The notes beneath the pieces were generated by a model. The model was not told the origin of the DNA. It saw only the letters and a program-made list of their open reading frames with translations, and searched no databases. The position numbers were made by a program, and so were the translations under genes. 64,000 bases of DNA from Ascarosepion bandense (Eukaryota; Mollusca; Cephalopoda; Sepiida; Sepiidae). Shown here piece after piece: positions 10,865 to 21,329 of this stretch (position 1 is its first letter; each line of letters starts with the position of its first letter). The stretch spans positions 454,001 through 518,000 of the forward strand of contig JBBBDQ010000308.1 of assembly GCA_037127315.1 (NCBI GenBank), read 5' to 3'.

Positions 10865-11420
10865 TTCTTCTTCTTCTTCTATGTACTCTGTCCCTTCAGG
10901 ACGTAGGCGATCATGGCTTTCCACGTCTCCCTACACTGGTGGCTCTTAGCACACCTTCTCCTGTTGCACCATGCAACCCTCGTTCTGTCATCCACTAGTT
11001 CAAGCCCATAAATCTAGAATATAAATTTATAGAAACTAGCATGGCCACAAAATGAGGGATCAGTTTATGTATTGATTATAATATAAATTTGATCCCTCAC
11101 TTTATATCAACATTATAATTTCTTACAAACAGTTGGCATATAACTTCTTCTATGTGCCCTGTCCCTTCATGACGTAGGCGATCATGGCTTTCCACGTCTC
11201 CCTACACTGCTGGCTCTTAGCACACCTTCTCCTGTTGCACCATGCAACCCTCGTTCTGTCATCCACTAGTTCAAGCCCATAAATCTAGAATATAAATTTA
11301 TAGAAACTAGCATGGCCACAAAATGAGGGATAAGTTTATATATTGATTATAATATAGATTCCATCCCTCACTTTATATCAATATTATAATTTCTTATAAA
11401 CAGTTGGCATATATCTTCTT
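10865..11420 (-). repeat. Tandem 271-bp repeat built on an LR 3' end (2 units)
   Basis: CTATGTRCYCTGTCCC occurs at 10879, 11150 and 11421, exactly 271 bp apart each time. Each unit holds about 125 bp of LR C-terminal coding and 3' end on the minus strand (GGAAAGCCATGATCGCCTACG and so on). This is followed by an AT-rich segment with an inverted pair (AATGAGGGATC ... GATCCCTCA). The third occurrence continues into the longer LR copy at 11421-11810. The LR tail (TTCTTCTTC on the plus strand) is kept at each unit start. Confidence 0.85.
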
Positions 11421-11812
11421 CTATGTGCCCTGTCCCTTCAGGACGTAGGCGATCATGCCTTTCCGCGTCTCCTTATCCCTGGTGGCTCTTAGCACTCTTT
11501 CTCCTGTTGCACCATGCAACCCTCGTTCCATTATCCACCTGATTGGGTCCTTCAAATATATTATCCGTTGCTTTCTCCTGTCTCTTTTCCCTCTATCTGG
11601 CCTGTTAGTATCAGGTTCTCCAAGTCCTCCTTCCTCATTGCATGTCCCAGGAACTTTAGCTGTCTCTTCCTGATGCCCAGTATTAATTTCCTTTTTGTTT
11701 CCATCATTTCTTAGACATCATCATTGCTCACATGTTCGATCCATGATATTCGCAGCATCCTTCTGCAGAACCACATTTCAATCGCTTCAAGTTTTTTCCC
11801 TCAATAAGAAGA
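11421..11812 (-). mobile_element. LR (RTE/BovB-like) 3' fragment
   Basis: Read on the minus strand it gives EAIEMWFCRRMLRISW-EHVSND, KGN-ILGIRKRQLKFLGHAMRKEDLENLILTG and the terminal W-AMIAYVLKGQGT-like end. This is the standard LR C-terminus with frameshifts. It adjoins the 271-bp tandem units, to which its own 3' end is homologous. 11813-12556 has no recognised feature. Confidence 0.8.
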
Positions 11813-12556
11813 AAATGCAGACAGACTAAAGAGAAATGACCAACTTAAGTGAACTTAATATGATGAGAAGACATTTGAACTCTCATACAAAGCTCTCAGA
11901 AGGAGAATCCTTGTACATAAAACAATCATTCTAAAAACATCTAATTGTAAAAGACGCTTGAATATAATAGAAGCACTTTTTAAAGCAGTTTAAGCCAGCC
12001 AACAAAGTCAGTTTGAAACGTAACAGAACGTGTAGGCACTTTTTCAAAGACAAGCCAACAGTAAATGCACTGTTTTCTTTGATACTAAGAATTTTTTTTC
12101 TATTTCTTAATAAATTGTTTACAAAGTTACTTTCACTCTTTCTATTTGCCTTCGAATTTCTGTGGCATGTTAGTCATCTGGTAACAATGTGCCTCCAAGT
12201 TAGTTTTTGTTTGAATTTATTTTAAGCGGCTTCAGACAAGATTGTCATCAGATAACACGTCAGTGTGTACCAGATGGTGGCGCGTCTATTCTGTTAATAT
12301 ATTTGTTTCGATATTGAATTAATTGCTTTTTGGTTACATTTATATACCGGTTAATTTTCTATTCTATCTGCATTTTTGTATCTCGTTCTATTCCTTTTTG
12401 AAATTCATTCTAATGCTTAAATTATCTCCTTCTCCATGTTGATAAAAATGAATAGGCAATGATAAATACACGTGATCTGGCGTGTACGTGAGTCTATTCG
12501 TGTGTGGCGGAGTGTTTGTGTGCGAATACAAATTTAAGGCATGATCTGTCATCATA

Positions 12557-12767
12557 AACATATACAGAGTGAGCCAAAAGTATTTTAAAAAAATCTGATG
12601 ATAATAAATGTTATTTTATTAAAATCAAGCTTAACTATTGAACTGAGAAACACTGGTACAATCACAAATGCTCAAAATGCTCGCCATTTGCATTGATACA
12701 CAATTCCATCACTTCACGTCATCTTTTGGTGCGCGACATATGGCCCACCTTGTATATATAGGATCTA
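12557..12767. mobile_element. Probable Tc1/mariner-type MITE (~210 bp)
   Basis: The left end ATATACAGAGTGAGCCAAAAGT and the reverse complement of the right end, ATATACAAGGTGGGCCATATG, are imperfect terminal inverted repeats. They have the CAGGGTG-(A/C)CCAAAA form common in mariner/IS630 elements, and TA at each flank. The internal sequence has no complete transposase frame. It lies directly before a PLE copy. Confidence 0.45.
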
Positions 12768-13528
12768 ATAGCCCTACAACCACACAACTAAATCCTCTAT
12801 AGAAAACCAATGTAGTGTACTAATTTACATGCCCGTTCAGAACTGTATCGCTGGTACTAATAATAAACCCACTACATATATTGGTTTTGCTACAACCACG
12901 CTCTCCCGTAGACTTACCTGTCACCTTCCTGATCAGAGTACAATTAAACAACATTTCTTAGAAAAACATAACTATGAAGGTAATATCAGGAAGATTTTAG
13001 TCAACAATAAAATAATCCTCACTCATACACACAGTAAAAAGAACCTTCAGATATTGGAGGCCATCTACATTAAATCAAAACAACCCACACTTAATAAAAC
13101 CACGTTTAAATCTGGTCATAACACATTACATTGCATTTAAATATATGGTTCTGTTATCATTTCGATCTCTCACGCGGTGTGACGTCATAGAACTGCATTA
13201 CAAATTTACGAACTGCGTTTGCTATTTTTGGTAACTGTTATCATTGCCTAGCAAAGTTTTATGTCAACATAAGATAAAATCATCGCTGATGGTGTATGTT
13301 TTTGTGTAAACGTCCTTGTAACCTCTCTGAAGATGGCTCATGTGAGCCGAAAGCTTAGAACCAACTTAATAAAAAATTATCTAAATGTTGGAAAATTTTT
13401 GTCTTTATTTTCACCTGAAATTAAAGCCAAAATACGACGTTTAAAACGGCTCATGATTAAACATAATAGACATTCATTGTTTCTTATATTTAACAGTATA
13501 TGTTTAGAACATTATCTGCTTCCTCGAT

Positions 13529-13571
<43 letters not shown>

Positions 13572-13590
13572 CTCCAGGTGAAGAGAACTC
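12768..13590 (+). mobile_element. Penelope-like element (PLE) copy 1, 3' part with GIY-YIG domain
   Basis: The copy covers the PLE C-terminus and downstream region. A 103-codon frame (12829-13140) encodes a GIY-YIG endonuclease: TTYIGFATTTLSRRLTCH has the YIG and catalytic Arg, then IKQHFLEKH, and LQILEAIYIKSKQPTLN has the catalytic Glu. Compared with copy 2, one base is missing near 12838 and a stop falls in VVYQFTCP just upstream, so the frame is broken. The 3' region contains a conserved CTCTGAAGATGGCTCATG block and a second frame (13333-13530, VSRKLRTNLIKNY...EIKAKIRRLKRLMIKHNRHSLFL) shared with other copies. It ends at a (TA)n tract. Confidence 0.8.
13530..13572. repeat. (TA)n microsatellite
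   Basis: About 40 bases of TA at the 3' end of PLE copy 1. Confidence 0.9.
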
Positions 13591-13671
13591 AAGGTTTTAC
13601 CATTTTGAGTGCCCCGGCATTTATTTTATTATGAACAATGCTAAATATAATAAATATTATAGAGCCTAATA

Positions 13672-13815
13672 TAATTATATAGTTATGAATTAATTGTATA
13701 TTAGGACACGGAAATGTCTATGTTTACGAGGTAGGTTCTAATCATAACATTGCCTGATAATGAGAAACTATCTCGAAACATAGAAATTTCCGTGTCGCAA
13801 TGTACAATTAATTCA

Positions 13816-13835
<20 letters not shown>
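13672..13835. repeat. Fold-back repeat (~54-bp arms, ~50-bp loop) in a TA-rich setting
   Basis: The left arm (13674-13727, ATATAGTTATGAATTAATTG... to GTTTACGAG) is the reverse complement of 13778-13829 with few mismatches; GGACACGGAAATGTCTATG pairs with CATAGAAATTTCCGTGTC. (TA)n tracts flank the structure at 13530-13572 and 13821-13868. It lies between two oppositely oriented PLE copies. Confidence 0.8.
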
Positions 13836-13870
<35 letters not shown>

Positions 13871-13895
13871 GTGTGTGTGTGTGTATGTATGTATT
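13821..13895. repeat. (TA)n then (GT)n microsatellite
   Basis: About 48 bases of TA followed by a short TG/TATG run. This marks the 3' end of the minus-strand PLE copy. Confidence 0.9.
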
Positions 13896-14820
13896 GTTAA
13901 GTATAACAGATAACGAATGTCTGTTACGATTAATCATGAGCTGTTCTAAGCATCACATTTTGTATTTAATTCCAGGTCAAAATGAAGACAAAAATTGTCT
14001 AACATTTGGATATTTTTTTAGTGCGCTGCTTCTAAGCTTTCAGCTCACATGAGACATCTTCAGAGAGGTTACAGGGACGTTAACATAAAGACAACCACAA
14101 ACAAAGATGATATTCTCTTGTATTGACCTAAAACATTGTTATGCGACAATAACAGTCGCCGAATATCATAAGCAGGTCGTAAGTCAGTAATGCTATTCTA
14201 TGACGTCACACCGCATGGGAGACTGAAATGTTACCTACAGAACCAAGTGCAATGTAATGTGACTAGATTGAAATGTGATTTTATTGAGTGCGGATTGATT
14301 TGATTTAATGTAAATGGTCACCAATATCTGATAATAATACTAATATTAATAATAATGTAGTACGTCAAAATAAACACATCGCTATTAACTATTGCAACCA
14401 AATGCGTAATAATTACAAACGCGATGAAACAACACCCAAAAACATAATAGGTAGAAATGCTAAACCTATTAATAATAATAAACAAACTAAACTAATCATA
14501 TATTATAAAAATTAAAACAACTGACCTCATAGTCTCTAATAGCACTACAACCACACAACTAAATCCTCTACAGAAAACCACTGTAGTGTACCAGTTTACA
14601 TGCCCGTTTAGAGATTGTATCTCTGGTACTAATAATAAACCCACCACATATATTGGTTTTACTACAACCACGCTCTCCCGTAGACTTACCTGTCACCCTT
14701 CTGATCATAGTTCAATTAAACAACATTTCTTAGAAAAACATAGCCATGTAGGTAATATTAGATAGATTTTAGTCGATAACACAATAATAATCGCACATAC
14801 ATACAGTAAAAAGGACCGTC
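13885..14820 (-). mobile_element. PLE copy 2: twin-priming-like inverted insertion
   Basis: 13885-14340 is the PLE 3' region on the minus strand, starting at CAGATATTGG in the GIY-YIG Glu region. 14341-14820 is the adjoining upstream PLE segment in plus orientation. It includes NNYKRDETTPKNIIGRNAKPINNN, VVYQFTCPFRDCISG, TTYIGFTTTTLSRRLTCH and IKQHFLEKH, and ends at AAGGACC-TC. In the uninterrupted order of copy 1, AAGRACCTT is followed directly by CAGATATTGG. The two halves are therefore one element broken at one point, with the 5' half inverted, as in L1 twin priming. A TAG breaks the GIY-YIG frame after VGNIR. Confidence 0.8.
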
Positions 14821-14945
14821 GAGCCTGTTTTGTGCTTAGATGGCTGATCGCTTGGGAATAACAGTTGAGGTAAACCTGGTCATGAGGCAGATAATGGCTC
14901 GGAATTTCAAATCGGAGAGCCGGGTCCCACGTAGTTATTTACTAA
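14821..14945 (+). mobile_element. 5S-plus-tRNA composite SINE fragment
   Basis: GTGCTTAGATGGCTGATCGCTTGGGAATA matches the 3' third of 5S rRNA (consensus ACTTAGATGGGTGACCGCCTGGGAATA). Within 40 bases it is followed by a tRNA-like block (ATAATGGCTCGGAATT..., AATCGGAGAGCCGGGTCCC) resembling the head of the SB SINEs. The same order recurs at 31975-32230. The 5' part of the 5S is missing because of the adjacent PLE breakpoint. 14946-15360 is AT-rich without recognised features. Confidence 0.6.
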
Positions 14946-15354
14946 ATGATACCCTCTTTCAAACTTCATCTATATTTCACTAGGCAAATCTAAGGAAATT
15001 ATTCGATCTTTAATAATTCCATATATTTAACAACATTGTCATAAGTTATCCCTTGAAATGCAGCCATAAAACCCATTTCTTGAAGAGAACGAAAAACTTC
15101 AGAATCAAGCGGAAGCCCGATACTAAACAGGAAACAAGGAATAACTCTTATTACTGTTCAAACAAAAAATATATATGTATAGTGTATTGAAGCAACAGAA
15201 ACATATATTGTTAAATATAACAGACACTTCTTTATATAATATGGCTTTAAAGAATTATATAAATATAAAAAAATACTTGTTAACAATGGATTGATCAACA
15301 AATTAATATCACAATAAACTTAATAAAATTGATAATTATTAAAATTATTACGGA

Positions 15355-15790
15355 GTCGCGAATTAGGTGCCCCGTGATTGGATGAAAAACAACCAATCAC
15401 GGGCTACCTTTTTAGATTCTCAACAAACTCTCCACGTGAACGGGTTTTACAAACTCCCTTCCTCTTTTGCTTGTTGGAACCTATAGACACAAGACGTACC
15501 CGTCTTCTTCTCCGTAATCTAAACCCAGGAAAAGTGAGGGGCTTTGACATCAACTACAGCACAGAAGTCAAGGCTCTATTTCTTCAACCCAGCCATAACG
15601 ACACAGGAACTATAGACTGTTAAAAGATCGCATCTTTAAGATAAGTTCCGCAAACCCGACTGCTTGCAAGAGATTATCCTTTCTTCTTTTCTCTCTTTTC
15701 CTAAATACAAGTTTATAACATCTTCAACTGTGTTTGTGTTCCTTTCATCTCGCGGGCGTCACTATATTGTTACCAATTAAAATTGGGAAA
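15355..15790. other. Unassigned GC-richer block with CCAAT-containing hairpin
   Basis: CCCGTGATTGG at 15370 pairs with CCAATCACGGG at about 15393, forming an 11-bp stem with a short loop and two CCAAT motifs in opposite orientations. The block continues with a pyrimidine-rich run and a CGCGGGCGTCACTAT segment. It looks like a promoter or LTR, but no matching terminal repeats or target duplication were found. No convincing protein is encoded. Confidence 0.3.
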
Positions 15791-15799
15791 TTCCCAATA

Positions 15800-16310
15800 T
15801 GATATTAATAATAATGGTGTACGTCAAAATAAACATAAAACTATTAACTTATACTATTGCGACCAAAGGCCTAAGACTATATCGTGTTGAATAGACCGGT
15901 TCTCGTCCGATCACCGAAGTTAAGCAACATCGAACCTGGTCAGTACTTAGATGGGTGACCATTGAAGAATACCAGGTGCTGTCAACCGTAGAGACCAAGA
16001 ATGGTCCACCGGTCCTCCAGGTTTGGGAGTTGGGCGCAGGGCTAAAAACCCTACCCCATAAAAAAAACAGTATGTTACGGAAACAGTAACAAAAAGTTGC
16101 TGCCCTACACACCATTGGGTGTAACCAATGAGATGATGATACATAATAATTACAAACGTGATGAAACAGCACTCAAAAACATTAGGTAGAAATATTATAT
16201 TAATTAATAATAATAAACAAAATTAAGCAGATCCTATTTTATAAAAGATTTTAAAAATTTGACCTGACAGTCTCTAATAACTCTACAACTACACAACGAG
16301 AGAGATAGAC
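15800..16310 (+). mobile_element. PLE copy 3, interrupted by a 5S-derived SINE
   Basis: 15800-15865 matches 14343-14400 (AATAATRRTGTACGTCAAAATAAACA, then ACTATTGCRACCAAA). 16141-16310 continues with AATAATTACAAACGYGATGAAACA, the next bases of the same PLE sequence. The S5 SINE sits exactly between them. The segment ends before the GIY-YIG region. Its frame is decayed. Confidence 0.75.
15866..16140 (+). mobile_element. 5S rRNA-derived SINE (S5), copy 1
   Basis: The head is a 5S rRNA-like sequence of about 115 bases with recognisable A box, intermediate element and C box (GTCCGATCACCGAAGTTAAGC, then GTCAGTACTTAGATGGGTGACC). It is followed by a unique body (GGTCCACCGGTCCTCCAGGTTTGGG, then AAACAGTAACAAAAAGTTGCTGCCCTAC) and a short GATGATGAT tail. 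The copy at 49.4 kb shares head, body and tail, so this is a SINE family rather than a 5S pseudogene. It is inserted in PLE copy 3. Confidence 0.85.
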
Positions 16311-16374
16311 GGGGTGGGCAATGAATGGAATTTTAACCCGTCATTATATCTTACTATTTGTAAACGTAATGTTT

Positions 16375-16682
16375 CATGCGTGCTGTGGTCCAGTGGATAT
16401 CGACTCGGAACGAGAAATCGAAGAGCCGAGTTCGAATTCCAGTTGAATTCCTTGCATTCACAAAGACCCTTGGGAAAAGTATTAATCCGTCTCTTCCCTC
16501 CAGTTATGGGTTAAATAACAGGGCAGATTGGGTTCTATAGCCTTGGCTGGCCACCAGTCTACCACAGAAAGCAATGGCAACCTACTGCGGAAAAATCTTC
16601 TGCCCAGTCAGTCATGTCACTTTCGAAACATGATCGCCCAAAGCGTTTATCACTTATGGCACTTAACTGACTGACTATTTCA
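16375..16682 (+). mobile_element. tRNA-derived SINE (SB)
   Basis: The head GTGCTGTGGTCCAGTGGATATCGACTCGG and the B box in GCCGAGTTCGAATTCC define a tRNA-type pol III promoter. The body carries GTTATGGGTTAAATAACAGG (itself palindromic) and CTACCRCAGAAAGCAATGGCAACCTACTGCGG. The end is a CATGTC...GACATG-like stem and TTAACTGACTGACTA. About 300 bp, complete. Confidence 0.85.
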
Positions 16683-17265
16683 GGGACATTTTGAGACTAT
16701 CTGTAATAAACATGAGAACATGATATCTTGTTCATTCTAAAGACAGTCATCATTGACGTAACAAGTCTTCCCATTGTGCCATTGACCGGTACCATATTTG
16801 TGCTATATTAGTGAAAAGATTGGAAAAGTGAAAGCCAGAAACCACATCCTAAACAGGGAACAAGGGATGAGCCTCTTCAGCTGTTCAATAGACGTGGGTG
16901 CAGTGTGAACCGGGCGAGAGATTAGTCTATTTACTCCAATAATATCGTTCTTTTCTCTTTTAAGTCAAGTTTTTTCCGGGTCTTAATCTAGATATGAATG
17001 TTTTCTTCTAACTTAAAATGACACTTGCATTTATATTCTCTGTATTATTTCTACATTTTCTGGCATATTTCTTTTTTCTCTATAAAATCTGATTCTTCTG
17101 GATTCTAATCCTGTTCTTGGTTTTTCCCTTTTAATTTAATCTTACTCTTTGATTTAAATTCCCTAATCTATTTGTATTCTACATTTTCTGAAATCTTTCT
17201 CTTTCTCAAATAAACCTCGTTCACTTCCTGATTTTAATATTTTTATTGGTCTTTGGTTCTAAATA
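16683..17265. repeat. Decayed ~110-bp satellite-like field
   Basis: From about 16930 the sequence repeats diverged motifs (TTTATATTCYCTAATCTA, TTCTACATTTTCTGAAATCT, TCTTTYTCTMTTAAAWCT) at roughly 100-110-bp spacing. The same motif set continues at 17920-18000, 19060-19345 and 21960-25090, and in clean form at 22253-22796. This is a large old tandem field split by later insertions. Confidence 0.5.
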
Positions 17266-17925
17266 TTAGGTTGTCCCAAAAGTTCGTAAACACTTTCAAA
17301 ATGGGTTTATCTGGTCCAGAACAATCGAGACACGCGATGGGTTCAGAAAGGGCAAGAGACACCGTCGGTTCCAAAACAAGATCGATTCGGCAAGAAAGTC
17401 AAGTTGTGCGTTTGATGGAACTTTGAAGGAATCGTGCATTTGAGTTGGTTCTGAATGATCGTGCCATCAGTGCCGAACTTTACTGTCAGGAACTCGAGCG
17501 GGTCTACGAAAAGTTGAAGCAGAAGTACCTGGCTCTGATCAACCGAAAGCGCGCTTTGATGCAGCAGGACAATGCCAAACCACACACCACCAGGAAGACC
17601 AAAGACAAGTTTGAAGAGCTGGACGGTGTTGAGGTTCTGCCACATCCAGCCTACAGTCCTGACTGTGCTCCATCAGATTACGGCCTTTTCCGCTCAATGC
17701 AACACTTTCTGAAGGGCCACCGATTCGACTCGTTTGATGAAGTCGAGGAAGCGTGTCAAGAATTCTTTGATTTGAAGCTGGCTGAATGGTACTTTGATCC
17801 GAAAGCTTGCAGATCGATGGCAGAAGTCTTGGAAAATGATGGTCTTTATTTTGAATAATAATTTTTGTTGTTTTTGTGAGTAAAATTTCAATTTTTTGCA
17901 AGTGTTTACGAACTTTTAGATTTAT
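17264..17925 (+). mobile_element. Internally deleted mariner element
   Basis: The left terminal inverted repeat (TTAGGTTGTCCCAAAAGTTCGTAAACACTTT, given here as 17266-17296) follows a TA. Its inner 18 bases recur inverted at 17901-17920, but the outer bases of the right end are missing. At about 660 bp it is half the usual 1.3 kb: the segment coding for the N-terminal helix-turn-helix and the first catalytic Asp is absent. It sits inside the decayed satellite field. Confidence 0.8.
17337..17858 (+). pseudogene. Mariner transposase, C-terminal two-thirds of the catalytic domain
   Basis: Translation resumes at RWVQKGQETPSVPKQDRFGKKVKLCV, hits a TGA in the CVWW position (17434), shifts frame by one base near 17448, and is then open to the stop at 17856. 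ALMQQDNAKPH holds the second catalytic Asp and YSPDCAPSDYGLF the third, with 35 residues between them (one more than the usual DD34D). The C-terminus HFLKGHRFDSFDEVEEACQEFF...YFE is typical. With the first Asp deleted and a stop present it cannot be active. Confidence 0.85.
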
Positions 17926-18007
17926 ATTCCCTAATCTACCTTCTTTCTACATTTTCTGATATCTTTTTTGTCCCTTCCAAATCTCGTTCTTCCAGATCCT
18001 TATCTTT

Positions 18008-19056
18008 TTAGGTCCTACGCTCTTTCTGATCTACATTAATGATCTCCCCGATACCATAAGATCCCAAGTAGGTATGTACGCCGATGACACCACAGTTTAT
18101 TCTCGCCTCGACCAAAAGTCTGGTGTGGGCGACAAAGCTAACCTTGCAGCCGAGCTTGGAAAGGACCTCCAATCCGTAGTGGACTGGGGTAAGAAATGGC
18201 TCGTAAATTTTAATGCTTCTAAAACGAAGCTACTATCAATTAATCATCATAGAAAATCGCACCTACCTCCTATTAGCATGGACCAGGCTTGCCTCCCAGA
18301 GAGTAAAACACTACGCCTCCTTGATCTCACACTTTCAGCGGACCTCAAGTGGAATGACTATATCGAATCCATTGCTAAATCCGCTACTATGAAAGTCGGT
18401 TCTCTGTGCAGGGCCCGGAGGTTTTTTTTCCCGTCTGAATCTATACTGCACATTTATAAATCTACCATCAGCCCGTGCATTGAATACTGTTGCCATATCT
18501 GGTCGGGTGCCCCTGCTATTCTCCTTGGGCTTCTAGACAAGGTACAGCGGAGGGCCTGTAATGTGATCGATACCGACTTAGCAGACCGCCTGCAGATTCT
18601 CTCTCACCAGCGACGTGGCTTCCCTGTGTTTCTTCTATAAATACTTTCGCGGCTTCTGCTCCGGTGAACTTAGATCACTGGTGCCCCCTAGGTTCGAATT
18701 TGCACGAGATACTGGATTAGCAACTAGATCCCACCCTTTTACAATGAAACCGATAAAATGCAACCGCAACTTCTACAGTTTCTTTTCTCGCACTTCCCGA
18801 CTGTGGAATTCTCTTCCACATGACTGCTTCCCCGACGGCTACAATCTCCAGGAGTTTAAATGTAAGGTCAATAGACACCTCCTAACCAACTAACTTCCAT
18901 TCTTTCAAACATTCTTCCCACCCACCCAACTATCTATCACCCCACTTCTGACATTTCCTATATGTAACCACTCTTCCTATTTACCTCCCCCTATGTAGCC
19001 CCAAGCGCAATAGTGGTAGTGAAATGCCTTGCTTGGGGTGAAATGATTAAAAAAAA
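18008..19056 (+). mobile_element. LJ (Jockey/CR1-group) LINE, 5'-truncated copy
   Basis: The copy begins in the RT palm with GPTLFLIYINDLP, then has the intact YADDTTVYSRL block C, the thumb (WGKKWLVNFNASKTKLLS), IHIYKSTISPCIEYCCHIWSGAPA and the C-terminal SRTSRLWNSLPHDCFPDGYNLQEFKCKVNRHLL. A 4-base deletion near 18620 (HQRRGF for HRRNVAS) splits the frame into 18074-18640 and 18615-18893. The 3' UTR ends CTTGGGGTGAAATGATTAAAAAA at 19055. The endonuclease and fingers are missing. Confidence 0.9.
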
Positions 19057-19345
19057 TGTTCTTTCAATTTTATTCTTGGTATCATGTCCCCTTTTCAACT
19101 TGTTTTCTACTTTTTCTCTCACATTTTTTCCCATTTAAATAATGCTGTTTCGAATTTTATTTTATTGCATCTTCCTTTTAATCCTTTCTTATTCTTGGAT
19201 CTATATTCTCTAATTTTATTTCCTTTTCTCTTTCAGTCATCATTCGTTACCCATTTTTAATCAATTTTAAATCTCTTTGCATTAAATATCATTCGTGAAT
19301 ATTTTAGGCTGTTCTAAACCTTTTTCAAATTTCTTTCTTTTTTAT

Positions 19346-19705
19346 TGTTGGGGATCGCCCCTTTTTACACATTCAATGGACTCGTCCAAGGTGTAATTAT
19401 AATCCTGCCTACAGAGAACGAGGGTGTCTGTAGGGTGTTTGTAGGGTGTCAGTAATGTGTTAAAAAGTTGTTGTTGTTGTTGTTGTTGTTGTTAGAGTTC
19501 TAGTGCTTCTCAGAGAAGTTGAACCGCCGCTTGTTAGCCGGACTTACTTCTTTGTATATATTTGACTCCTACTAACAAGTATTCTTGAATTTACTAACTG
19601 TGTACAGGTTGTATATCTTTTGTTCAATATACTTGCATTTTTCTTCTCATATCTGTTTTGTGTTATTATTATATTGTGTGGTTTTCTAAACAAGAATCCG
19701 CAACA
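19346..19705. mobile_element. Solo LTR, 360 bp (related to 45004-45402)
   Basis: It starts TGTTGGGGATCG and ends AAGAATCCGCAACA, imperfect inverted ends of the TG...CA type. The flanking pentanucleotides are TTTAT and TTTAC, a near-perfect 5-bp duplication. The 3' half (CCTGAATTTACTAACTG-like, GTATATCTTTTGTTCAATATA, CATATCTGTTTTGTG) aligns with the solo LTR at 45 kb. A (TTG)n run lies at 19470-19492. Size and 5-bp duplication fit a Ty3/Gypsy or BEL family. Confidence 0.7.
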
Positions 19706-20047
19706 TTTACTTTTGTTTTTCATTTTCAATCCATATTATTGTTCTTTGCTTCTTATGAAATTTTATTCTTCATTCTTGCTTCGTTTTTTTTTTTTTTTTT
19801 CATAGTTAAATATCATTCTTTCTCCAAGATTTTTTCACATTATTGTTCCTTTCTTTCGCATTTAAACTTACTGGTGAATTTTGTAATAGAAAAGAAAACA
19901 AAATTCGTGTGCCATAACTAAGTTCACTCGGAGTAACAAAAAACTGGGTCAAAAATCCAATCATCCCCACTCAACAGCGAAAAACGCAGTTTCGATCACC
20001 AAACTAAAAAATCGTACTTTCTTCTCAAAGCTTAAAAAACAAAAAAA

Positions 20048-20330
20048 ATGTTTGTATCTCGTGGCGATGGCCTCTCGGTAGACGTTCACCAGTATTCACC
20101 ACCTCTTCACTAGGGCAGGTGCCCAAGGTGAATGCAACACAAAATCAATTAAAGTGGGATTCCGAGCCCTTAAGACGGAGTCGGGCTCATATATATTCAC
20201 CCCAGACGAGAGACTACCCTTCAGTATCTGGGTCCCTGTCCGCACGGAGTAGAGTAGACCAAGAGTGAGTTTCTATCTCGTGGCGATGGCCTCTCAGTAA
20301 AAGTCCACCTCTCACTTATCTATCTATTGA
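20048..20330. repeat. Direct repeat pair, 222 bp apart
   Basis: ATCTCGTGGCGATGGCCTCTC occurs at about 20058 and 20278, each followed by a GTA/GTCCACC-like block (GTAGACGTTCACC and GTAAAAGTCCACC). This suggests a duplicated unit of about 220 bp. No element class or coding sequence was recognised. 19706-20047 is AT-rich with nothing recognised. Confidence 0.5.
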
Positions 20331-20555
20331 CGCCAGAGTCCACGCAACTTTGCGTTCATCCGGGCTTATGAACTAAACAAAACATCCTGGCACCTGAATT
20401 ACACGAAGCAACTGCATTAGGATTAACTGTCGTTTCTCGCATTCAAAAGTATACGGGTTCGATCTTAAACCAAAGTCCTATATGCTAGACAATCTCTTTC
20501 TTCAATTCGATTCGTATTCGCTGTCCCATATTTATCTATCTAAATCTATCTAAAC

Positions 20556-20865
20556 TTATTTATAAATAGAACTTTGTCTGTGTGTGTATGTGTGTGTGTG
20601 TGTATCCGTTACCTATAGACTCCGAAACGGCTGAACCGATGTTCTTGAAAATTTACACAGTTGTACTACAAGCGTCTGCGAGTATTCTTAGCTAGGTTTT
20701 GTGTCGAGGTACCCCCGATAAATATCGAAAATCGATAATCGAAAAAATCGGGTTATAGAAGGAGTGGTCCAATTTGAATCAAATTTGATATACTCATAGA
20801 AAAGACATAAGAAACGGTATTCAGAAGTTTCAAGGTTGCACTTCTGACAATAGTGCAGAAAATCG

Positions 20866-20907
<42 letters not shown>

Positions 20908-21297
20908 GCAAGATGTTTGTTTGTGTGTGTGTCTGTTTATCTCCCTGTATGTCCGTATTTTTTTTTCAGTCCTTTTATTTTAGTTTTTGCTTCGATTTGG
21001 CTCTAAGTAGGTATAATTGTAGTTCTTAGTCTCAGCCATGATACCATTTACTCAGAGGACTTATTTAGCCTTCAAAATACAGTTTACGACAAAAAAACTT
21101 ATTTGATACCGATACCAAGAAATCAAAAGTTGATTTACATCCATTCATTTTTCTTTCAGTCTACGGTTTCGCTTTAACTGGAAACAACTGTTGCTTTTTA
21201 ATCTTTCGTGCCAACATCCAAAGAGTCTGAGATCCAGGACCATGGATTAGTTTTAAAGCTTTCATTACACCCGAGCAACGCCGGGCTATGCTGCTAG
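20556..21297 (+). repeat. Repeat D, copy 2 (~740 bp, opposite orientation)
   Basis: It begins TTATTTATAAATAGAACTTTG and ends CGCCGGGCTATGCTGCTAG, the reverse complement of the ends of the 8.1- and 48-kb copies. In this orientation 21010-21230 encodes GIIVVLSLSHDTIYSEDLFSLQ in plus sense. A single missing base in the run of A near 21092 shifts the frame compared with the other copies. A (TA)n tract (20868-20902) separates the two halves. Confidence 0.7.
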
Positions 21298-21329
21298 TTG
21301 TCTATACTTCTGAGATGAGGCAGTATTTA

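Noticed and set aside
12013..12225. 70-codon frame with hydrophobic stretch
   Set aside because: AT-rich composition, no recognisable motif, no conserved copy.
15866..15990. Functional 5S rRNA gene
   Set aside because: Head diverged from 5S, with a SINE body and GAT tail shared with a second copy; no T-run terminator at the 5S end.
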